Assembly (NCBI GenBank): GCA_030656535.1
Contig: JAUSPL010000052.1
Location: 1 to 13,365 of the forward strand
Length of the DNA stretch: 13,365 nt
Direction of reading: 5' to 3'
DNA from: Gemmobacter sp.
Lineage (GTDB): Bacteria > Pseudomonadota > Alphaproteobacteria > Rhodobacterales > Rhodobacteraceae
This document shows positions 6,821 through 12,732 of the stretch, in pieces (within the stretch, counting starts at the first letter, position 1; every line of letters begins with the position of its first letter). A program made the translations under genes and the position numbers. Under the pieces are notes generated by a model. The model made no database searches and was not told the DNA's origin. It saw only the letters and a program-made list of their open reading frames with translations.

Positions 6821-7966
6821 TCAGTTCAGGCCGTAGCTGGCGAGGTCAACCTTGGAATAAAGTTGGGTCCACAAAAGCTCTGTCACCGCGGTATGGTTAG
6901 TGCCATCTACGTCGTTCATCAGACCTTTCCACTTTTCGATCAGCCCAGTGATCGTCGCCATCCGGGCATCGACATCCTGAAGGTTATATTTGGTCTTGAA
7001 CTGTTCGGCGACGGTCTTCATATCCGCCGCGACAAAGGCATCCGACGCGGCCTTGAGTTCCGCCGATGCGGGGCCGATGTCGATGCCTTTGGCCTTGGCC
7101 ATCGCCTCGGCCTCTTTGGCTTGCACTTGATACCCAACAGCAACACCTGCCGATACATGCGCAGCGCCGTACATCAGTTTGGCCCGCTGTTCCGCTGAAA
7201 GCCCGCGCCATGTGTCAAGGTTGATGTTGTTGGACGCAACCCCTGCAAACACACCGCCCGGCGCGCCAAGGATCACTTGCTTGAGCACGTCACCAAGGCT
7301 CCAGTTTACGATCTCCGGTGTTGAAAGCGTGGAACAATCGACTACGCCCTGTGCCAGCGCCTCATACATTTCAGCCCCGGGCAGCGTAACGCGGGTGGCA
7401 CCGAAATGCTCGGCCCAGCGGCCGAAGTTACCGCCGCCCACGCGGATCTTCTTGCCCTTGAGATCCGCGACCGAGGTGATGGGTTTGGCGCACATCAGCG
7501 CATAGGCCGAACTGGCCCCCGACCCGAGATAAAGCTGGTTCTGCGCCTTGAATTCGTCGATGCACTGTGGGCAGTTGAACAGGACATAATCGGCGAAGGC
7601 CGCCGCCATCACCACCCCGGGTGCATCGGTGGGCGTGCCGACCGTGGTCAGCATTGTCATGTCGGCGGCAAGGTTCGAGTTGGCGTATTCGGCAGGGTAG
7701 TACTGCGTCAGCAGATACGCCATGTCGACAATGCCATCGCGCACCCCCGGCGACGATTCCGGCAGGCTGAGCAGTGTCATCGCCGTGACGGATACTTCCA
7801 GATCACTGTTGGCCTTCAGCCAGTCGGCCAGTGCCTGATGGGCAACCGGCGGGATCGACCCCGGCGGAAAGCCGGACGTCAGTGTCATTTCCTCTGCCTG
7901 ACCCGGGGCCGCTGTCGCAAAGGCCAACCCAACCGCGGCCACAACGGACCGTTTCCAGTTCTTCAT
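6821..7966 (-). CDS. dctP: TRAP transporter periplasmic solute-binding protein (DctP family)
   Basis: A 381-residue exported binding protein that captures the ligand in the periplasm for DctQM. Residues 1-24 form a clear Sec signal peptide (MKNWKR, hydrophobic core, then PGQA before EEM), with cleavage expected after Ala24. Family features in the mature part are LKGKKIRVGG with Arg175, then PGAEMYEALAQGVVD (196-210). I chose ATG 7966 because it gives a proper signal peptide and sits 6 bases after GGGAGGA. An in-frame start at 8074 would add 36 residues before the signal peptide. It is longer than most DctP proteins (about 330 residues). It also has a CPQC pair (Cys132, Cys135) plus Cys159 and Cys211, unusual for the family and possibly disulfide-forming after export. 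It is the first gene of the transporter operon, and its ligand is unknown. Confidence 0.93.
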   Translation of the reverse strand: MKNWKRSVVAAVGLAFATAAPGQAEEMTLTSGFPPGSIPPVAHQALADWLKANSDLEVSVTAMTLLSLPESSPGVRDGIVDMAYLLTQYYPAEYANSNLAADMTMLTTVGTPTDAPGVVMAAAFADYVLFNCPQCIDEFKAQNQLYLGSGASSAYALMCAKPITSVADLKGKKIRVGGGNFGRWAEHFGATRVTLPGAEMYEALAQGVVDCSTLSTPEIVNWSLGDVLKQVILGAPGGVFAGVASNNINLDTWRGLSAEQRAKLMYGAAHVSAGVAVGYQVQAKEAEAMAKAKGIDIGPASAELKAASDAFVAADMKTVAEQFKTKYNLQDVDARMATITGLIEKWKGLMNDVDGTNHTAVTELLWTQLYSKVDLASYGLN

Positions 7967-7972
7967 CGCATT

Positions 7973-7979
7973 TCCTCCC
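7973..7979 (-). promoter_or_regulatory. Strong ribosome binding site that fixes the dctP start
   Basis: GGGAGGA on the minus strand lies 6 bases before ATG 7966. It supports the start that yields a signal peptide and argues against the upstream in-frame start at 8074. Confidence 0.8.
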
Positions 7980-8111
7980 ATCGCGAAGTCATTCTGTGTG
8001 GTCTGCCTGTGGTCAGACCCGACCCGTTTTCCACGCAATCCGAACCAGCGGTCTGCGGCCATCTTGCGGGGCAAGTGGCAGGCTCTGGCATCAAGTGTTG
8101 GCTACATCGCA

Positions 8112-8147
8112 CATAAGGTCAATACTTTTATTTATTTGACCTTTTAA
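8112..8147. promoter_or_regulatory. Operator-like inverted repeat (copy B), AAGGT-N19-ACCTT, between the divergent dctP and AtuA operons
   Basis: AAGGTCAA (8115-8122) is mirrored exactly by TTGACCTT (8136-8143). The AAGGT and ACCTT cores are 19 bases apart, the same spacing as copy A at 4362-4397. The minus strand of the right half reads TTAAAAGGTCAAATAA, identical over 16 bases to copy A. Each arm contains TTGACC on one strand, a -35-like hexamer pointing towards dctP or towards the AtuA gene. The matching -10 sequences are poor (AACACT at 8099-8094 on the minus strand, AAAGCT at 8159-8164), which suggests activator dependence or other start points. The rest of the 304-base gap (7967-8270) shows only a small hairpin at 8239-8253 and no convincing gene. 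Confidence 0.65.
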
Positions 8148-8238
8148 TCCCCGACTGAAAAGCTGTGGTGCGACGGGGAGGAGCCGGCTTGATTCGCGGG
8201 TTCATGCTGCGCGCGGGCTTGTCGTCTGGCGCGGGGTG

Positions 8239-8253
8239 CCCTGTCGAACAGGG
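8239..8253 (+). promoter_or_regulatory. Short perfect hairpin just before the AtuA ribosome binding site
   Basis: CCCTGT-CGA-ACAGGG is a perfect 6-base-pair stem with a 3-base loop. It ends two bases before the GGGAGAG ribosome site (8256-8262) of the AtuA gene. It could shape translation initiation or be a protein site; chance is also possible for a 6-bp stem. Confidence 0.3.
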
Positions 8254-8270
8254 ACGGGAGAGTTTGGTAC

Positions 8271-9626
8271 ATGACGGTCCGCAAACGAGACGGCGATGGG
8301 GACCGCATCCGGATCGGGTGTGGTGCCGGTTTTGCCAATGACCGGATCGATGCCGCCCGCGATCTGGCGGAACGAGGGGTGCTCGACTTTCTGTTCTTTG
8401 AGGGGCTGGCCGAACGCACCCTTGCACAGCATCAGTTGGCCCGTGCCGCCAACCCGGAGGCAGGGTTCAACCCTGGCCTGATTCGCCGCCTGCGCGCGGT
8501 GTTGCCCGCTTGCCGCGCACACGGAACCCGGATTGTGACTAACATGGGCGCGGCCAATCCCCGGGGCGCAGGGCTGGCAGCCGTCGCGCTTGCGCGTGAA
8601 ATGGGGCATGCCGGTCTTCGGATCGCAGTCGTCGAAGGCGATGATGTGGCCCATCTCATGCGCCCGGAAACCCGCCTGACAGAAGGCGGTGTTCTGGCCG
8701 ATATCGCGCAACCGTTGATCGCCGCCAATGCCTATCTGGGCGCCGACCCCATTGCCGATGCGCTGGACGCATGCGCCGACATTGTCATCACTGGACGGGT
8801 CGCTGACCCCTCGCTTGTGCTTGGGCCGCTTATCCATGCCTTTGGGTGGAGCCGCTGCGATTGGGCGCTCCTTGGCGCGGGAACCCTTGTCGGGCATCTG
8901 CTGGAATGCGGTTTTCACATAACCGGCGGTTACTTCGCCGACCCGGGCCGTAAAGAGGTGCCGGGGCTGGCATGGCTTGGGTATCCCTTTGCAGATGTGC
9001 GTGCCGACGGGTCAGCGGTCATCGGCAAGCTGGACGGCACCGGCGGCCTTGTGAGCCGCGAAACCGTGCTGGAACAATTGCTGTATGAGGTCGGCGACCC
9101 GGCGGCCTATCTGACACCCGATGTGACCGCAGATTTTAGCGCGACCCGGATCGTACAAACCGGACCCGATGTGGTGGCCGTCACTGGGGGCACCGGGCGG
9201 GCAAGGCCGGATCGGCTGAAAGTGTCGTTGGGCTTTGGCGGCGGGGTGCTGGCCGAGGCCGAGATCAGCTATGCCGGGCGTGGCGCGACCGCGCGCGCGC
9301 GGCTTGCAGGGCAGGTGGTGACCGAACGCATGACCGTGTTGCATGGCTGCACCGACCTGATGCGGATGGACCTGATCGGCGTCGCGTCGCTGCATGCAAC
9401 GGCGCAAAGCGGGCCGGACGCCCAGGATGTGCGTCTGCGCATCGCGATGCGCACCGCCGACCCGCAGATGGCCGAAACCCTTGTTCACGAAGTTGAGACC
9501 CTCTGGATTGCTGGCCCTGCTGGCGGCGGCGGGGCGCGGGGCCGCATCACGCCGACGGTGATGGCACGGTCCGCGCTGATCGACCGAGCCCGCGTGACCC
9601 CAAGGGTCGAGGTGCTGGTGGCATGA
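8271..9626 (+). CDS. Acyclic terpene utilisation AtuA family protein (DUF1446)
   Basis: A 451-residue, soluble cytoplasmic protein of the AtuA/DUF1446 family, whose biochemical reaction is not established. The name comes from the citronellol/geraniol (atu) cluster of Pseudomonas, but many relatives lie in other catabolic clusters. Visible family features are the N-terminal IGCGAGFANDRIDAA (15-29), LDFLFFEGLAE, the conserved VTNMGAANP (89-97), GRVADPSL in the middle and the SLGFGGG region near the C-terminal third. Start ATG 8271 has GGGAGAG 8 bases upstream and places the IGCG motif near the N-terminus as in relatives. It is divergent from dctP across an operator-like repeat and is the first gene of a three-gene operon. 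Its stop overlaps the next start as ATGA. The C-terminal ferredoxin-fold domain fused in some homologues is here the separate next gene. Confidence 0.9.
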   Translation: MTVRKRDGDGDRIRIGCGAGFANDRIDAARDLAERGVLDFLFFEGLAERTLAQHQLARAANPEAGFNPGLIRRLRAVLPACRAHGTRIVTNMGAANPRGAGLAAVALAREMGHAGLRIAVVEGDDVAHLMRPETRLTEGGVLADIAQPLIAANAYLGADPIADALDACADIVITGRVADPSLVLGPLIHAFGWSRCDWALLGAGTLVGHLLECGFHITGGYFADPGRKEVPGLAWLGYPFADVRADGSAVIGKLDGTGGLVSRETVLEQLLYEVGDPAAYLTPDVTADFSATRIVQTGPDVVAVTGGTGRARPDRLKVSLGFGGGVLAEAEISYAGRGATARARLAGQVVTERMTVLHGCTDLMRMDLIGVASLHATAQSGPDAQDVRLRIAMRTADPQMAETLVHEVETLWIAGPAGGGGARGRITPTVMARSALIDRARVTPRVEVLVA

Positions 9627-9964
9627 CCCGTCTCTATGACATTGCGACCGCCCGGGCCGGCGACAAGGGCAATACCTCCAACATCGCCGTCTTTGTGCGT
9701 GACCCGGCCCACTGGGCCGCCGTGTGCGACCAGCTCACCGCCGACGCTTTGCGCACCGCCTATCCGGCCCTGTTTCGCGGCCCTGTGACGCGCTACGTGA
9801 TCGACCATCTGCACTGCATGAATTTCGTTCTGGAACAGTCACTTGAAGGTGGAGTCAGCGACTCGCTGAACCTTGACGGGCACGGCAAGTCGTTCTCGTT
9901 TCTGGTGCTGGATCTGATCATCACCTTGCCGGATGCCGGCGACCTTGAAGGAGACGCACCATGA
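9623..9964 (+). CDS. Small AtuA-associated protein (AtuA-like ferredoxin-fold domain)
   Basis: A 113-residue protein matching the domain that in longer AtuA proteins forms the C-terminus. Conserved blocks are ATARAGDKGNTSNIAVF (8-24), HLHCMNFVLEQSLEGG (62-77) and SLNLDGHGKSFS (81-92). There is no signal peptide or membrane segment, so it probably acts as a second subunit of the AtuA protein. Its ATG overlaps the AtuA stop by four bases, indicating coupled, near-stoichiometric synthesis. Its own stop overlaps the alcohol dehydrogenase start in the same ATGA manner. No catalytic residues can be assigned with confidence; the Lys/Asp/Asn of GDKGN are the best candidates. Confidence 0.88.
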   Translation: MTRLYDIATARAGDKGNTSNIAVFVRDPAHWAAVCDQLTADALRTAYPALFRGPVTRYVIDHLHCMNFVLEQSLEGGVSDSLNLDGHGKSFSFLVLDLIITLPDAGDLEGDAP

Positions 9965-11013
9965 AACTTTGGGCTATCGTCGAAAACGGCCAACCGTTGC
10001 AATGCCTTGAGCGGCCTGACCCGCAACCAAAAGGGTCCGAGGTGGTGGTCGCGGTCACCCATTGCGGTGTCTGCCATTCCGACCTGCATTTCTGGAAAGG
10101 CGAATACGACCTCGGCGGCGGCAATATCCTGCGTCTTGCGGACCGGGGGGTGCAATTGCCGCGTGCCCCGGGCCATGAGGTTTTGGGCACGGTCGTGGCC
10201 TTTGGTCCGGAGGCGGAAGGCGTGGCGGTGGGTGACCGGCGCGTTGTGTTCCCGTGGCTGGGTTGCGGCACCTGTGAGGTCTGCGTGTCAGGAAACGAAA
10301 ACCTGTGCCTGAAGCCTTGCGCGGTCGGGGTCGTCCGCGACGGCGGGTTCGGGTCGCACGTGGTGGTTCCGCATCCGAAATACCTTGTCGACTTTGGCCA
10401 TGTCGACCCGGCGGTGGCGGCGACGCTTGCCTGTTCGGGTATCACCACCTATTCGGCGATCAAGAAGCTGCAACCGCTGGACCCCAAGCTTCCTATCCTG
10501 CTGGTCGGAGCCGGAGGAGTCGGCTTCGCCGCGATCCGCATGTTGCAGGCGATGGGCCACACCAACATCATCGTCGTCGACCTCAGTCTGGAAAAACGCG
10601 CCGCAGCCATTGCAGCCGGGGCCAGCCATGCGATTGACGGCAACGGGGACAATGTGGTGCAGGCGGTGCAGGCAGCGGCGGGTGGGCCACTGATGGCCGC
10701 GATGGATTTCGTCAACATACCGTCGACGGCCAAGATGGCGCTGGAATGTCTGGGAAAGAACGGCAAACTGGTGCTGATCGGCGTCGGCGGCGGCGAATTG
10801 CCGCTTTCGCTGGCCGGGATGATCTTTCGCCCGCGCCAGATCATCGGGTCGGCAACCGGCAGCCTGCAAGATCTGATCGATGTGATCGCCCTGGCAAAGT
10901 CGGGCAAGTTGCAGCCGGTTCCGGTCACCTGCGTGCCCAAGGACCAGGCCTTTGACGCGATGATGCGGCTCAAAGCGGGCACGGTGACCGGCCGGATCGT
11001 TCTGGAAGGCTGA
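9961..11013 (+). CDS. Zinc-dependent alcohol dehydrogenase (medium-chain MDR family)
   Basis: A 350-residue NAD(P)-dependent alcohol dehydrogenase expected to oxidise an alcohol to an aldehyde or ketone in the cytoplasm. All metal ligands are present: catalytic zinc Cys38 (CGVCHSD), His72-Glu73 (GHE) and Cys158; structural zinc Cys102, Cys105, Cys108 and Cys116 with the standard C-x2-C-x2-C-x7-C spacing. The cofactor fold has GAGGVG (183-188) and Asp207 at the end of beta-2, which favours NAD. Length is normal. ATG 9961 overlaps the previous stop and has AAGGAG seven bases upstream. It is the third gene of the AtuA operon, so its substrate is probably an intermediate shared with AtuA or with the nearby BVMO. 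Its stop TGA directly abuts the stop of the convergent IclR gene. Confidence 0.95.
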   Translation: MKLWAIVENGQPLQCLERPDPQPKGSEVVVAVTHCGVCHSDLHFWKGEYDLGGGNILRLADRGVQLPRAPGHEVLGTVVAFGPEAEGVAVGDRRVVFPWLGCGTCEVCVSGNENLCLKPCAVGVVRDGGFGSHVVVPHPKYLVDFGHVDPAVAATLACSGITTYSAIKKLQPLDPKLPILLVGAGGVGFAAIRMLQAMGHTNIIVVDLSLEKRAAAIAAGASHAIDGNGDNVVQAVQAAAGGPLMAAMDFVNIPSTAKMALECLGKNGKLVLIGVGGGELPLSLAGMIFRPRQIIGSATGSLQDLIDVIALAKSGKLQPVPVTCVPKDQAFDAMMRLKAGTVTGRIVLEG

Positions 11014-11778
11014 TCACCCCCCCGCGCCGTCCAGCGCCTGCAACTCTCGTACGGCCTGAGCCAAAAGGGCGGCGGTCGCAAGTTCGGTCTGGCGAATGCG
11101 CTGCATCGGGCCGGCAACCGCCAGCCCGACCGCGCCGCCGCCAATGCGTACCACGGCGGCCAGCGCCATGACATCGGCAACGTTTTCGCCCCGGGTGACA
11201 AACAGGTTGCGCGCGCGCCCGGCGCGGATATCGGCCCCCAGCCCGCCCGGGTCGGTGATCGTGGCCGCTGTCACCGGGGCAAGCGGCGCCGTTGACAGAT
11301 GGTCGTGCAGCGCCGCGTCGCTCATCAGGCTGAGCATCGCCTTGCCGATGGCACTGGAATAAAGCGGTTTCACATCCCCCGGGCGCGCGGAATAGCGGAT
11401 GGAATGGCTGCTTTCCAGAATTTCCAGATACACCACCACATCGCCCTGTTGTTTGCCAAGAATCACAGTCTCATCGGTGTCGGCGTGAAGCTGGGTCATC
11501 ACCGGCAGCACAAAGGCCACGATGGGGTCGTTCATCGCGATCAGCCCCGCGACCGACAACAGGCGTTTGGTCGGGTAGATCAACTTGCGGTCATCCAGCA
11601 CATACAGATACCCGCGCGCCCGCAGTGTTCGCACCAGAGCATGGGTGCTGGAAACCGGCGACCCGATGGCAGCGGCCAGTTCCGACAAGGTCATGGGTTC
11701 GCGGCAGCGCGAAAACGCCTCGAACAGATCCAGCGTACGTTCGGCGGTTTTCACGGGGTCGGTGGCGGGCAAGGTCAT
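11014..11778 (-). CDS. IclR-family transcriptional regulator
   Basis: A 254-residue DNA-binding regulator of normal length. Residues about 12-70 form the winged helix-turn-helix (KTAERTLDLFEAF, then MTLSELAAAIGSPVSSTHALVRTL, then the wing up to KLIYPTKRLL). The remainder is the IclR effector-binding domain (MTQLHADTDETVILGKQ, HSIRYSARPGDVKPLYSSAIGKAML), which usually binds a pathway intermediate. The start ATG 11778 has only a weak ribosome site. It is divergent from the enoyl-CoA-hydratase-fold gene, the classic arrangement for control of that promoter and of its own. Its stop TGA lies immediately next to the alcohol dehydrogenase stop, with no base between. It is the only regulator in the window and the natural candidate for the operator-like repeats at 4362 and 8112, though this link is inferred. 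Confidence 0.93.
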   Translation of the reverse strand: MTLPATDPVKTAERTLDLFEAFSRCREPMTLSELAAAIGSPVSSTHALVRTLRARGYLYVLDDRKLIYPTKRLLSVAGLIAMNDPIVAFVLPVMTQLHADTDETVILGKQQGDVVVYLEILESSHSIRYSARPGDVKPLYSSAIGKAMLSLMSDAALHDHLSTAPLAPVTAATITDPGGLGADIRAGRARNLFVTRGENVADVMALAAVVRIGGGAVGLAVAGPMQRIRQTELATAALLAQAVRELQALDGAGG

Positions 11779-11866
11779 GGCGGCGCTTTCGGCAACGGGA
11801 CGGGCGATGGTTGGCGGCTGGGGCTGGGGCAGTCAAGCGGAACGAGCGGTTTCGTCAGGCCATAAG

Positions 11867-11900
11867 AACGGTTGATCATTGGTTGTAATTTCTGTATCAG
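11867..11900 (+). promoter_or_regulatory. Predicted promoter of the enoyl-CoA-hydratase-like/mutase operon, overlapping an 18-base dyad
   Basis: TTGATC (11872-11877), a 17-base spacer and TATCAG (11895-11900) form a plausible sigma-70 promoter. The start of transcription would be near 11907, about 19 bases before ATG 11926. The -35 lies inside a dyad, AAC-N3-TGATCA-N3-GTT (11867-11884), of a size suited to an IclR-type dimer. This is the only clear signal in the 147-base divergent gap. It lacks the AAGGT-N19-ACCTT pattern of the other two sites. Confidence 0.45.
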
Positions 11901-11925
11901 GAAAGAATATTCAGCGGGCTGAAAA

Positions 11926-12732
11926 ATGCAAGATTCCGACTCCCCCCTGCTCTACATGCCGCCCGATACGCTGACCTTGGCGCGGCGCGGGCCGATGCTG
12001 GTCGTGACAATCGCGCGGCCGGGCCGGCGCAACGCGCTCAGCCGCCCGACCATCGCGGCGCTGGGGGCGGTGTTTGCCCGCCATGCCGATGATCCCGGCG
12101 TTCTTGCGGCGGTGATCACAGGGATGGATGACAAGTCCTTTGCCGCCGGGGGCGATCTGAAAGATCTCGACGGCATCCGCACCCGCGACGATGCCGCAAC
12201 CATGTCGCGCGACACACGGGCGGCGTTCGATGCCATCCGGGCGTTTCCGGTGCCGGTGGTGGCGGCGCTGAACGGCGATGCGTTGGGGGGTGGGGCGGAA
12301 CTTGCGGTGGCCTGCGATTTCCGGGTGGCGGCAGCCCATGCGCGCATCGGGTTTGTGCAAGGGCGGCTGGGCATCACCACCGCCTGGGGCGGTGGGCCAG
12401 ACTTGATTGCGCTGGTGGGGGCACAGCAGGCGAAATGGCTGGGCCTGTCGGCGCAGGTGCTGTCCGCACCTGCCGCCGCCGCTATCGGGCTGATTGACAG
12501 CGTGGCATGCTCGGATGACCCCCTGATGGCGGCGGTAGACCGGCTGTTGGCCCCGATTCTGACCCAACCCCGGCAGGTGCTGGCCAGCATCAAGGCGCTG
12601 AATCGCGCCGCCCGCGCCGGGATGCCGCGCGCCGAACTAGACCGGCTGGAAACGGACCTGTTTGCACAGGCCTGGGTCAGCGATGCCCATTGGGCCGCCG
12701 TCGATGCCTTCAACGCTAGGAAAAAGCCATGA
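11926..12732 (+). CDS. Enoyl-CoA hydratase/isomerase (crotonase) family protein, possibly a decarboxylase-type member
   Basis: A 268-residue crotonase-fold protein acting on an acyl-CoA thioester. Oxyanion-hole segments are visible: FAAGGDL (72-78) and ALGGGAELAVACDFR (119-133), the latter supplying Glu125, equivalent to the first catalytic Glu of enoyl-CoA hydratase. The second catalytic Glu is replaced by Gln145 (GFVQGRLGI), followed by TTAWGG (151-156). The block from LGGGAEL through WGG resembles the ethylmalonyl/methylmalonyl-CoA decarboxylase group (ECHDC1-like) more than true hydratases, so hydration is doubtful and decarboxylation or another thioester reaction is possible. Start ATG 11926 has a poor ribosome site; no better in-frame start was found upstream. 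The stop overlaps the following mutase start (ATGA), indicating coupled expression. It is divergent from the IclR gene. Confidence 0.9.
   Translation: MQDSDSPLLYMPPDTLTLARRGPMLVVTIARPGRRNALSRPTIAALGAVFARHADDPGVLAAVITGMDDKSFAAGGDLKDLDGIRTRDDAATMSRDTRAAFDAIRAFPVPVVAALNGDALGGGAELAVACDFRVAAAHARIGFVQGRLGITTAWGGGPDLIALVGAQQAKWLGLSAQVLSAPAAAAIGLIDSVACSDDPLMAAVDRLLAPILTQPRQVLASIKALNRAARAGMPRAELDRLETDLFAQAWVSDAHWAAVDAFNARKKP

Noticed and set aside
7967..8074. Upstream start extending the solute-binding protein by 36 residues
   Set aside because: It would bury the signal peptide inside the protein; ATG 7966 has a strong ribosome site and a textbook signal peptide.
8148..8179. Weak inverted repeat TCCCCG-N20-CGGGGA in the AtuA leader
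   Set aside because: Short arms with a long loop in GC-rich DNA are expected by chance; there is no second copy or supporting context.
8203..8340. Possible 45-codon leader peptide overlapping the AtuA start
   Set aside because: There is no ribosome site before its ATG, the composition is typical of random GC-rich DNA, and no attenuation-like structure is linked to it.
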